Shown: piece after piece, positions 1-5,918 of the stretch
Layout of the letters: every line of letters begins with the position of its first letter
How positions within the stretch are numbered: position 1 is the stretch's first letter
Origin: Campylobacteraceae bacterium
GTDB taxonomy: Bacteria; Campylobacterota; Campylobacteria; Campylobacterales; Sulfurovaceae
Length of the DNA: 7,635 nucleotides
Direction of reading: 5' to 3'
Assembly (NCBI GenBank): GCA_027002755.1
Contig: JALWZI010000068.1
Location: 1-7,635, forward strand
Notes under the pieces: generated by a model
Database searches by the model: none
What the model was told of the DNA's origin: nothing
What the model saw: only the letters and a program-made list of their open reading frames with translations
Program-made: the position numbers and the translations under genes

Positions 1-1
1 T

Positions 2-1246
2 CCCGGCAAAGCTCCGAAAACCGAAAAAGATGATCAGAAGATCGCCAAAGCCCATACCGGGAAAAACAAAGCGACCAAAACTTCCAAGAAGTCGGACAGA
101 TCCGCAAAAGGCGCTCCCGATCTTTACGAAGTGCAGTCCGGAGATACACTCTTCTCCATCGCGCGAAAGTACCATACCCCGCTCAAGGACCTGATGAGCC
201 TCAACAAGATCGCACCGACCGATGTGATCCGTCCCGGACAAAAGCTCAAGATCCCCGGAGTCACCTATCGTGCCGCCGCCTCCAAAACCAAAACTGAAAA
301 AGTGGCGAAAAAGAAGAGCCCCAAAGCTTCGAAACCGGTGATCTATACCGTCAAACACGGCGACTCTCTCTGGGCCATCGCCCACAAAAACAACGTCTCC
401 ATCACAACGATCCGCAAACTCAACAAGCTCAAACCGGGGCAACCCTTGCGCAGCGGCATGAAACTTGTCCTCAAAGCGGGCAAAAAACCTGAAACAACAA
501 CCCCCGCAGAAAAAAAGAAAAAAGCTCAGATCTACACCGTCAAAAAAGGCGACACGCTGTGGGGCATTGCCCGCCAACACAAAACCACCGTCGCCAAACT
601 GCGTGAACTCAACAAAATGGACAAAAAGGCGGTGATCCATCGGGGGATGAAACTGACTGTCGGTTACACGGAGGTCTCCCAAACCCGTCTCGCCAAAAAG
701 AGCAAAAAGAGTGCAAGCAAAGTCGCCTCCAGGAAGAGCGGGAAGAAAAAAACCCGAGTGGCTGCCCGCACCCGCAAAAGCAAAACACGCCAGAGCAAGG
801 CCGACCGCCGTATCCACAACGCTTTGGCTGCCCTCAACGCCAAAGGGAGCAGCCGCGGTTCCCACGGAGGGGACTACAACGTCATCAAGATCGCCAAACG
901 TTACCTGGGCCGCCGCTATGTCTGGGGCGCCGAAGGGCCCAGCAGCTTCGACTGTTCCGGCTTCACCCAGTACGTCATGCGCAAATCCAAAGGGGTCCGT
1001 ATCCCGAGGGTCTCGCGGAAGCAGGCCTATTACGGCAAATATGTCAGCCGCCGCAATCTCAAGCCGGGAGACCTGATCTTCTTCGATACCTCCCGCCGCC
1101 GGAGAGGCTATGTCAACCATGTGGGGATCTACATCGGCAACAACAAGTTCATCCACGCCAGCTCCGCCCGTCACCGGGTGGTCATCACCAGCCTCAACCG
1201 CCCCTTCTACCGGGCACGCTTCAAATGGGGACGACGGATCAACTGA
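2..1246 (+). CDS. LysM-repeat C40 (NlpC/P60) cell-wall peptidase, 5'-truncated by the window
   Basis: Secreted or envelope peptidoglycan hydrolase. LysM domains bind the glycan and the NlpC/P60 domain cuts peptide stems (family knowledge). The frame is open from base 2. The GTG at 131 is inside the first LysM (LYEVQSGDTLFSIA), so it is not the start, which lies off the left edge. In the 414 residues visible, LysM1 is about 42-85, LysM2 about 115-157 (YTVKHGDSLWAIA) and LysM3 about 179-220 (YTVKKGDTLWGIA). Lys/Arg-rich linkers separate them, the longest about 225-275. The NlpC/P60 domain covers about 294 to the end: YVWGAEGP, catalytic Cys in FDCSGF (codon 953-955), His in NHVGIYIG (codon 1118-1120) and the third polar residue in FIHASS (His codon 1154-1156). 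All active-site residues are intact. The linkers are strongly basic, consistent with binding anionic envelope polymers (inference). The exact cleavage bond is not visible from sequence. Confidence 0.93.
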   Translation, partial: PGKAPKTEKDDQKIAKAHTGKNKATKTSKKSDRSAKGAPDLYEVQSGDTLFSIARKYHTPLKDLMSLNKIAPTDVIRPGQKLKIPGVTYRAAASKTKTEKVAKKKSPKASKPVIYTVKHGDSLWAIAHKNNVSITTIRKLNKLKPGQPLRSGMKLVLKAGKKPETTTPAEKKKKAQIYTVKKGDTLWGIARQHKTTVAKLRELNKMDKKAVIHRGMKLTVGYTEVSQTRLAKKSKKSASKVASRKSGKKKTRVAARTRKSKTRQSKADRRIHNALAALNAKGSSRGSHGGDYNVIKIAKRYLGRRYVWGAEGPSSFDCSGFTQYVMRKSKGVRIPRVSRKQAYYGKYVSRRNLKPGDLIFFDTSRRRRGYVNHVGIYIGNNKFIHASSARHRVVITSLNRPFYRARFKWGRRIN

Positions 1247-1249
1247 TTC

Positions 1250-1336
1250 AGTGCTGAGTGCTGAGTGCTGAGTGCTGAGTGCTGAGTGCTGAGTGCTGAG
1301 TGCTGAGTGCTGAGTGCTGAGTGCTGAGTGCTGAGT
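1250..1336. repeat. Heptanucleotide tandem repeat, 12 units of GTGCTGA
   Basis: Twelve perfect copies of GTGCTGA run from 1251 to 1334, with one flanking base in phase at 1250 and a partial GT at 1335-1336. The array begins four bases after the stop of the peptidase gene. Because 7 is not a multiple of 3, all three plus frames contain TGA. The minus strand (TCAGCAC) has no stop and reads as the same cycle, SALSTQH, in every frame. The perfect identity of the units suggests recent slippage expansion (inference). Confidence 0.97.
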
Positions 1337-1510
1337 TTGACATCAATTGACATATCTGTCAACCCTTTTCCCCGCGGCTTTTCTTTTTCCTTCTTCATCT
1401 ACCAAAATCTGCCTGGGATCACAAGAGTTGTTCTGTCAGATGCTATTTGCTCCTCCCTCTATCGAATGGAGGGAGAGGTGAGAAGTGATATGGAGAAAAG
1501 GAGAAGAGCC
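1337..1510. other. Gene-free spacer between peptidase repeat array and ilvD 3' end
   Basis: No convincing gene here. The left end carries TTGACA twice (1337-1342 and 1347-1352); the second copy forms an inverted repeat TTGACA-TATC-TGTCAA (1347-1362). A pyrimidine-rich run follows (about 1363-1400), without a preceding stem that would make it a standard terminator for the peptidase gene. A hairpin at 1453-1475 is listed separately. No -10 box is placed properly for the TTGACA copies. Confidence 0.6.
1453..1475 (-). terminator. Possible 3' hairpin downstream of ilvD
   Basis: CTCCCTC (1453-1459) and GAGGGAG (1469-1475) form a perfect 7-bp stem around a 9-base loop, starting about 35 bases after the ilvD stop on the minus strand. 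No U-tract follows on either strand, so this is at best a weak terminator or a 3'-end structure. Confidence 0.3.
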
Positions 1511-3196
1511 CTACTCGGCTTCGAGGACCGCCCCTTTGCTGGCGTTGGTGACCAGGGCACGGTACTGCCGAAGCCAACGGCTCTCAAGGGGTTTGACCTT
1601 GGGGGTGAAGGCAGCCCGGCGACGGGCGATCTCCTCGTCACTGAGGCGAACATCCAGGATATAGTTGTCCACGTCGATATGGATCTCATCCCCGTCCTGC
1701 AGGAGGCCGATCATCCCTCCTTCGGCCGCTTCGGGTGAAACGTGGCCGATGCTTGCACCACGGGTCGCCCCGCTGAAACGTCCGTCGGTGATCAGGGCCA
1801 CTTTGTCCCCCAGGCCCATTCCCATAATGAGACTGGTGGGGGCCAGCATCTCCTGCATCCCGGGGCCGCCTTTGGGGCCCTCGTAGCGGATCACCACCAC
1901 ATGGCCCGGCTTGACCTTGCCCGAAGTGATCCCCTCGATCGCCTCCTGCTGACTGTCGAAGCAGATCGCCTTGCCGGTAAAGACCCGATCACCGACGATG
2001 CCGGCGGTTTTGATGACCGCCCCCTGTTCCGCCAGATTGCCGAAGAGGATCGCCAGCCCTCCGACCTCGGAGTAGGGGTTTTCGATCCGGTGAATGATCG
2101 TTTCGTCCTTGATCTCCGCATCGGCGATCCGCTCGAAGAGGCTCTCCCCGGTAATAGTCGGATTGTCCCGAAGTACCCCGTCCTTGCGGCGGTTCATCTC
2201 GTGCATCACCGCCGAAACCCCGCCGGCACGGTTGATATCCTCCATATGGACGGTGGTCAGTGAGGGTGAGATCTTGGCGATGTGGGCAACGTGCTTGCTG
2301 ATCTCGTTGATCTCGGCGATGTCGAAGTCCACACCGGCCTCGTCGGCGATGGCCAGCATGTGCAGGATCGTATTGGAGCTGCCGCCCATGGCCATATCCA
2401 CGGCGAAAGCGTTGCGCACCGCCTTTTCATTGAGGATATTGCGCAGGCGGAACTTCTCGGTCGCCTCTTCGCTCTTGGCGATCTCGCAGATCCGGCGGGC
2501 CGCCTGTCGATAGAGCTCCTCCCTTTCCGGTGTCAGCGCCGGGATGGTGCCATTGCCGGGCAGGGCGATTCCCATGGCCTCCATGAGAGTGTTCATGGAG
2601 TTGGCGGTGAACATCCCCGAGCAGCTGCCGCCGCTGGGGCAGGCGTTGCACTCCATCTCCGTCAGGGTCGCTTCGTCGATCTCTCCTGCCTCGTACTGTC
2701 CCACCCCTTCGAAGACCGTCGCCAGATCGATGGGGGTTCCGTCGCTCAGGTGCCCCGCGGCCATCGGCCCCCCGCTGACGAATACAGTAGGAACGTTGAC
2801 CCGCAGGCCCCCCATGATCATTCCCGGAACGATCTTGTCACAGTTGGGAATGGCGATCATCGCATCGAGTTTGTGGGCGTTCATCATCGTCTCGACGCTG
2901 TTGGCGATGATCTCACGGCTGGGGAGGGAATAGAGCATCCCGTCATGTCCCATGGCGATCCCGTCGTCGACGCCGATGGTGTTGAACTCGAAAGGGACGC
3001 ATCCGTTGGCCCGGATCTCCTCCTTGATGATCTGGGCGACTCTGTTGAGAAAGAAGTGCCCGGGGATCATATCGGTGTAGGAGTTGGCCACGCCGATGAA
3101 GGGTTTGTCGAAATCCTCGTCTTTGAGCCCGGTGGCCCGAAGCAGGCTCCGGTGAGGCGCCCGGTCATAACCTTTTTTGATCTCGTCACTGCGCAT
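1511..3196 (-). CDS. ilvD: Dihydroxy-acid dehydratase
   Basis: Cytoplasmic Fe-S enzyme that dehydrates 2,3-dihydroxy-isovalerate and -methylvalerate to the 2-keto acids, the shared penultimate step of valine and isoleucine synthesis. The 561 residues are normal for the family and complete at both ends. Visible motifs are [15 protein letters not shown] (33-47), [12 protein letters not shown] (76-87), [10 protein letters not shown] (117-126, Fe-S ligand Cys119 and metal-binding Lys121), [18 protein letters not shown] (185-202, Fe-S ligand Cys192), [14 protein letters not shown] (437-450), and DGRFSG (471-476), whose Ser475 matches the catalytic serine of the IlvD/Edd family. PGH rather than PCN near residue 46 resembles the E. 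coli-type enzyme. The start is ATG at 3196, with AAAGGA (3204-3209) seven bases upstream. The gene stands alone: no other ilv or leu gene adjoins it, and it diverges from the tRNA cluster. Confidence 0.98.
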   Translation of the reverse strand: MRSDEIKKGYDRAPHRSLLRATGLKDEDFDKPFIGVANSYTDMIPGHFFLNRVAQIIKEEIRANGCVPFEFNTIGVDDGIAMGHDGMLYSLPSREIIANSVETMMNAHKLDAMIAIPNCDKIVPGMIMGGLRVNVPTVFVSGGPMAAGHLSDGTPIDLATVFEGVGQYEAGEIDEATLTEMECNACPSGGSCSGMFTANSMNTLMEAMGIALPGNGTIPALTPEREELYRQAARRICEIAKSEEATEKFRLRNILNEKAVRNAFAVDMAMGGSSNTILHMLAIADEAGVDFDIAEINEISKHVAHIAKISPSLTTVHMEDINRAGGVSAVMHEMNRRKDGVLRDNPTITGESLFERIADAEIKDETIIHRIENPYSEVGGLAILFGNLAEQGAVIKTAGIVGDRVFTGKAICFDSQQEAIEGITSGKVKPGHVVVIRYEGPKGGPGMQEMLAPTSLIMGMGLGDKVALITDGRFSGATRGASIGHVSPEAAEGGMIGLLQDGDEIHIDVDNYILDVRLSDEEIARRRAAFTPKVKPLESRWLRQYRALVTNASKGAVLEAE

Positions 3197-3231
3197 CGCA
3201 CTGTCCTTTGTCGTAAAATATATTCCCGATG

Positions 3232-3237
3232 ATTATA
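3232..3237 (-). promoter_or_regulatory. ilvD -10 box
   Basis: TATAAT on the minus strand, 35 bases upstream of the ilvD ATG. No good -35 hexamer lies 16-18 bases further upstream, which is common for primary-sigma promoters in Campylobacterota. It overlaps the left arm of a perfect palindrome (3234-3246). Confidence 0.6.
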
Positions 3238-3246
3238 CTCAGTATA
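3234..3246. promoter_or_regulatory. 13-bp palindrome between divergent ilvD and tRNA promoters
   Basis: TATACT-C-AGTATA is a perfect inverted repeat. It overlaps the ilvD -10 box and ends four bases before the -35 box of the tRNA promoter. The position suits an operator, but no regulator can be named and the AT-rich context raises the odds of chance. Confidence 0.35.
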
Positions 3247-3249
3247 GCT

Positions 3250-3277
3250 TTGACATTTTAGAATTGTCTGTTATAAT
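3250..3277 (+). promoter_or_regulatory. Consensus sigma-70-type promoter of the tRNA cluster
   Basis: TTGACA (3250-3255) and TATAAT (3272-3277) are both perfect consensus hexamers, 16 bases apart. Transcription should begin near 3284, about 13 bases before the first tRNA nucleotide. Such strength fits a stable-RNA operon. Confidence 0.9.
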
Positions 3278-3296
3278 TGCAGTCCGATTTTTGAGC

Positions 3297-3371
3297 GCGG
3301 GAGTAGCTCAGGGGTAGAGCACAACCTTGCCAAGGTTGGGGTCGCGGGTTCGAATCCCGTCTCCCGCTCCA
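3297..3371 (+). tRNA. tRNA-Gly(GCC)
   Basis: Acceptor strands GCGGGAG (3297-3303) and CTCCCGC (3361-3367) pair fully, followed by discriminator T and an encoded CCA (3369-3371). Anticodon GCC is at 3329-3331, in a 7-base loop closed by CAACC/GGTTG. The T-arm contains GGTTCGAATCC. It is first in the cluster, directly behind the consensus promoter. Confidence 0.97.
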
Positions 3372-3427
3372 GAATCACGATATCGATCTTTCATAAAAAA
3401 ATCGGAAACTTTTACGATGTTCCCGGA

Positions 3428-3515
3428 GCCCGGATGGTGGAATTGGTAGACACAGGGGACTTAAAATCCCCCGGCCATTGCGGCTGTGCCGGTTCAAGCC
3501 CGGCTCCGGGCACCA
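3428..3515 (+). tRNA. tRNA-Leu(TAA)
   Basis: Class II tRNA with a long variable arm. Acceptor GCCCGGA (3428-3434) pairs with TCCGGGC (3505-3511), then A and encoded CCA (3513-3515). Anticodon TAA is at 3462-3464, in loop CTTAAAA closed by a GGGGA/TCCCC stem. It lies 56 bases after tRNA-Gly. The seven bases just before it (TCCCGGA) nearly duplicate its first seven. Confidence 0.96.
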
Positions 3516-3526
3516 TCCCTGATTTC

Positions 3527-3600
3527 GGCGCCATAGCCAAGTGGTAAGGCACGGGCCTGCAAAGCCCTGATCCCCGGTTCGAATCCGGGTGGCGCCTCCA
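3527..3600 (+). tRNA. tRNA-Cys(GCA)
   Basis: Acceptor GGCGCCA (3527-3533) pairs with TGGCGCC (3590-3596); CCA is encoded at 3598-3600. Anticodon GCA (3559-3561) sits in loop CTGCAAA, flanked by GGGC/GCCC. Only 11 bases separate it from tRNA-Leu, indicating co-transcription and processing. Confidence 0.96.
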
Positions 3601-3610
3601 AACCTCCGAA

Positions 3611-3616
3611 TATAAT
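3611..3616 (+). promoter_or_regulatory. Possible internal -10 box ahead of tRNA-Ser
   Basis: TATAAT lies in the AT-rich 33-base spacer between tRNA-Cys and tRNA-Ser, 17 bases before the tRNA-Ser 5' end. The matching -35 position is inside tRNA-Cys and shows no consensus, so this is weak. Confidence 0.25.
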
Positions 3617-3633
3617 TATTCCCCAACTCTTAC

Positions 3634-3721
3634 CGGGAGATGGCCGAGCGGTTGAAGGCACCGGTCTTGAAAACCGGCGTAGGGAAACCTACCGTGGGTT
3701 CGAATCCCACTCTCCCGGCCA
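3634..3721 (+). tRNA. tRNA-Ser(TGA)
   Basis: Class II tRNA of 88 bases. Acceptor CGGGAGA (3634-3640) pairs with TCTCCCG (3711-3717), then discriminator G and encoded CCA (3719-3721). Anticodon TGA (3668-3670) is in loop CTTGAAA, closed by CCGGT/ACCGG. The long variable arm is about 3678-3695. It is last in the cluster; no clear U-tailed terminator follows it. Confidence 0.96.
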
Positions 3722-3786
3722 GACAAACATTCCTGTCAACCCCAAACTATCCTGTATCTCCTCCTCTTGTATTGGCCTATTTATCC

Positions 3787-3805
3787 ATTTGAACCACCTT
3801 CAAAT
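3787..3805. promoter_or_regulatory. Operator-like inverted repeat over the -35 box
   Basis: ATTTGAA (3787-3793), CCACC, TTCAAAT (3799-3805) is a perfect 7-bp inverted repeat with a 5-base centre. Its left arm covers the -35 hexamer of the 3789-3817 promoter, a typical repressor position. No regulator can be assigned. Confidence 0.45.
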
Positions 3806-3817
3806 TTGGACTATAAT
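3789..3817 (+). promoter_or_regulatory. Promoter of the exported-protein gene at 3866
   Basis: TTGAAC (3789-3794) and TATAAT (3812-3817) are separated by exactly 17 bases. The predicted start of transcription is near 3824, giving a leader of about 42 bases. This makes the gene independent of the tRNA cluster upstream. Confidence 0.75.
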
Positions 3818-3865
3818 TTCTGAGAAGCCTGAAAAATGGTTGCAAAAAAAGAAGAGGGGTAGAGA

Positions 3866-4960
3866 TTGTTCAGAATATTTCTCTTGATCGCTGCCGTCTC
3901 CACATGGCTTTCTGCGCGTTATATCGGAAGCTATACCGCCGAACTCAGCAGGAATGATCATTACAGCAGCCGGGGAGCATCTCTCTACCGAGCGGCGGAC
4001 ATCCTGCAGCAGGACCGGGCCAATTTCCACCGCTTCGGCCTACGGGACCCAGCAGATACAGGCGACGGATTTTTCACCACCCGATCCCATCGGGCAAGCA
4101 TGGGACGGATGCTGCGAAGAGGGTGGATCGAACCGGGCCTGGCACGGGAGATCGTAGAGAGAACTCCTGTGGTTCATGTGGATATCTACAGTCGGCATAT
4201 CGAGGTCCGCAGAGTAGCGGGAAGCCCCCCTCCTGTCAAAGACAACGTCTACCCTTCCTCTCCACAACCTCTCCGAAATGTTCAAAACCTTTTGAAGAAT
4301 CCGGACGATGTCAAATACGATGCTTTACGCCGCTTACAGACTCATGCCCGAAGCAGTGATTTCGGATTTCGGACCCATCGATATCTGAAGCACAGGATCA
4401 TTGCTGTACTTCCCTGCAAAGAGGTGAAGACAGACACCCTCTGGGTTCTTGCCGAAAGCAGGCCTGTCGCCAATTTTGACTGCCACGCCTGTATCCCGGT
4501 ACAAAGCCTCTTCAAATATCGATGGAACGGAAATACATGGGAGTTGATCCAAGAGAGATTCGCTATCGACAAGATTGGCGGATGGGGCGCCGGACCTGAC
4601 GCCAAAGATACAGCACTCGTAAGGATATCCCCCTCCCGATGTGCGGTCGCCATCCGCTCCGGATATGCCAGCCAAGGATGGGGCTTCGACTACTATACAC
4701 TTCTGGGACCCACGGGGCATGGACTCGGAGAAATATTTTTCACCACACTCTCCGCCAATAACGGAGGCGTCGGTGAAGGGCCCCAAACCTCCTGGAATAC
4801 AAAAATCAGATTGAGGCCGGGGACAGGAGAGTACTACCTCATCCATCTGCAACGGCAAGGCATAGCCGAGGGTCGGCCGGTCAACTACGCGGTGAGCTAC
4901 TCCTATCGGGGAGGGAAATACTTCCCGGACCGGCCCGATCCCCTGGCCGGAGACAATTAG
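3866..4960 (+). CDS. Exported protein of unknown function, TTG start
   Basis: I do not recognise this 364-residue protein. Residues 1-17 (MFRIFLLIAAVSTWLSA) look like a Sec signal peptide, so the protein is probably periplasmic or secreted. The region 36-112 is rich in charged and aromatic residues (AADILQQDRANFHRFGLRDP at 43-62). A Pro-rich stretch at 119-135 separates it from a second region, about 150-350, that looks beta-rich. That region contains VLPCKEV (181-187), FDCHACIP (204-211) and a Gly-rich segment (237-305). Cys184, 206, 209 and 259 could form disulfides or bind metal or heme through CHAC; this is not a standard CXXCH site. TTG at 3866 is chosen because an in-frame TAG is at 3860-3862 and AGAGGGG (3853-3859) sits six bases upstream. 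The gene has its own promoter and overlaps the convergent minus-strand gene by four bases. Confidence 0.8.
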   Translation: MFRIFLLIAAVSTWLSARYIGSYTAELSRNDHYSSRGASLYRAADILQQDRANFHRFGLRDPADTGDGFFTTRSHRASMGRMLRRGWIEPGLAREIVERTPVVHVDIYSRHIEVRRVAGSPPPVKDNVYPSSPQPLRNVQNLLKNPDDVKYDALRRLQTHARSSDFGFRTHRYLKHRIIAVLPCKEVKTDTLWVLAESRPVANFDCHACIPVQSLFKYRWNGNTWELIQERFAIDKIGGWGAGPDAKDTALVRISPSRCAVAIRSGYASQGWGFDYYTLLGPTGHGLGEIFFTTLSANNGGVGEGPQTSWNTKIRLRPGTGEYYLIHLQRQGIAEGRPVNYAVSYSYRGGKYFPDRPDPLAGDN

Positions 4961-5634
4961 GGGAGCGGGACGATCCGGGCAATGGGATAACGGCGGGAGA
5001 GATCCCGCCGCTTCCTGCCGTTACCGAAATACTCTTCGTAAAGGTAGCGTCCGTCGGAGGCCAGACGCAGGACGTACCGCTCTCCGCTTCTGCCATTCAT
5101 CGGTGCACCGTAGAATCGAAGTTCGAAACGTCCTCGCCCTTCGTTACGAAATTCGATTGTGGCCCGGCGGTATTCCCCATAGACCCCATTGCATTGGTAG
5201 CGAGCCTCCCCTATCTGTCTGCAGCGCATCTCTTCAGCATCGATCATATGCTCATCTCCAAAGCTTTTTCCGTCAAACTTCAATCCATAGTCATCCGCCT
5301 CCCCATGACTCTCTCCCAGATACTCGATCTTCCGATCAGAGACTTTCACACGAAAACGGATATTCGCTCCGCCGTTGTTGAGCCAGGAAGTATAGAGCAT
5401 GAAACTTCTGGAGAAAGTTCTGTTCGAGACGTGATCTGTAGTGCGTACCCCTGTTTCTACGCTGGCTGGGGTCATATGAACGGGGACCTGCCTTGTGCAA
5501 TCAGCAACGCCCTGCTCCAACTTCCGACACCCTTCATAATCTCCGAATCTTTCACAGAGGTCTTTGCAGCTTTGGGCATTGAGGAAACCGACACTTAGAA
5601 GAAGCAGGGCGATCGTTCTTGCTCTCATCTTCAT
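4957..5634 (-). CDS. Cysteine-containing exported protein of unknown function
   Basis: A 225-residue protein that I cannot assign to a family. Residues 1-20 (MKMRARTIALLLLSVGFLNA) form a clear signal peptide with probable cleavage after Ala20. The Cys at 23 is not in a lipobox (AQSC), so a lipoprotein is unlikely. Mature Cys residues at 23, 27, 36, 46, 138 and 148 could make up to three disulfides, four of them packed into the first 26 mature residues. The rest, 75-225, alternates charged and aromatic residues, as in a beta-rich fold (inference). Start ATG 5634 has GGGAAG (5642-5647) seven bases upstream; a second ATG (5628) is two codons in. It is probably the last gene of a minus-strand operon, 21 bases after the zinc-ribbon gene. 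Its TAA overlaps the TAG of the convergent gene. Confidence 0.8.
   Translation of the reverse strand: MKMRARTIALLLLSVGFLNAQSCKDLCERFGDYEGCRKLEQGVADCTRQVPVHMTPASVETGVRTTDHVSNRTFSRSFMLYTSWLNNGGANIRFRVKVSDRKIEYLGESHGEADDYGLKFDGKSFGDEHMIDAEEMRCRQIGEARYQCNGVYGEYRRATIEFRNEGRGRFELRFYGAPMNGRSGERYVLRLASDGRYLYEEYFGNGRKRRDLSRRYPIARIVPLP
4991..5010. other. Perfect 8-bp hairpin with GAGA tetraloop near a convergent gene end
   Basis: CGGCGGGA (4991-4998), GAGA, TCCCGCCG (5003-5010). Read on the plus strand it is a stable stem with a GNRA loop, starting 31 bases after the stop of the 3866 gene. It lies inside the end of the minus-strand coding region (residues around KRRDLSRR). No U-tract follows, so it is not a standard intrinsic terminator; it could protect the plus-strand mRNA 3' end. 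Confidence 0.5.
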
Positions 5635-5655
5635 GCTTTCACTTCCCGGCGAGAG

Positions 5656-5907
5656 TCAAAGACCGCAACTTCCATTGATACTGAAACTGTTCTGATAACC
5701 GCACTCGGGGCAGCTGAAGGTTACCAGCTTCGGTCCGCAACCGCCGCCGCGCTGGTCGCTCAGCACGATACTTTTGTGGCCGCATTTGGGGCAGGTACCC
5801 GACTGGATGATCTGCAGTTGATCGTTCTTCTCACGGAGGTAATAGATATAGGCTACCACACTGCCGATTCCGATGATCAGCAGAAAAAGCAGCAGATAGA
5901 GGTCGAT
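5656..5907 (-). CDS. One-helix membrane protein with zinc ribbon; non-standard (ATC) start proposed
   Basis: A small protein with an N-terminal membrane helix and a C-terminal zinc ribbon. The first standard start in frame is GTG at 5859, which would give 67 residues but begin in the middle of a hydrophobic run. Reading upstream in frame gives IDLYLLLFLLIIGIGS before VVAYIYYLREKN, so the full helix needs coding back to about 5907. Between 5859 and the in-frame stop at 5962-5964 there is no ATG, GTG or TTG. AGGAGG (5913-5918) lies five bases before the ATC at 5905-5907, so I propose an AUC start and 83 residues. Cytosolic domain: CPKC (39-42) and CPEC (66-69) as zinc ligands, with extra Cys at 57 and 81. 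It overlaps the Shine-Dalgarno and stop of the gene before it, suggesting translational coupling. Partners and role are unknown. Confidence 0.65.
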   Translation of the reverse strand: MDLYLLLFLLIIGIGSVVAYIYYLREKNDQLQIIQSGTCPKCGHKSIVLSDQRGGGCGPKLVTFSCPECGYQNSFSINGSCGL

Positions 5908-5911
5908 GGGG

Positions 5912-5918
5912 TCCTCCT
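5912..5918 (-). promoter_or_regulatory. Strong Shine-Dalgarno for the zinc-ribbon gene, overlapping the upstream stop
   Basis: The minus strand reads TGA-GGAGGA-CCCC-ATC. TGA (5918-5920) ends the upstream gene, AGGAGG spans 5913-5918, and the ATC at 5905-5907 follows after five bases. This placement is the main argument for the ATC start. Confidence 0.55.

Noticed and set aside
131..133. GTG as start of the LysM/NlpC gene
   Set aside because: It lies inside the first LysM motif and the frame is open to the window edge, so the gene starts upstream.
1207..1398. Minus-strand ORF with STQHSAL repeats
   Set aside because: It exists because the heptamer array lacks stops on that strand. It has no Shine-Dalgarno, overlaps the peptidase gene's end antisense and shows no other protein-like feature.
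2282..3232. Long plus-strand ORF of 316 codons opposite ilvD
   Set aside because: It is a shadow of the strongly conserved ilvD reading frame and has no recognisable motif or start signal.
3375..3626. Minus-strand ORF across tRNA-Leu and tRNA-Cys
   Set aside because: It is the antisense of tRNA genes; its GATRIRTGD-type sequence is a familiar false protein produced from tRNA T-arms.
3722..3786. Terminator of the tRNA cluster
   Set aside because: Only a 4-bp GACA/TGTC stem is visible, with no U-tract; too weak to call.
3634..3865. tRNA-Ser as an integration site with an island to its right
   Set aside because: There is no integrase, no repeated copy of the tRNA 3' end in the window and no clear composition break.
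4334..4858. Minus-strand 174-codon ORF inside the exported-protein gene
   Set aside because: The plus frame has signal peptide, promoter and ribosome site; the minus ORF has none.
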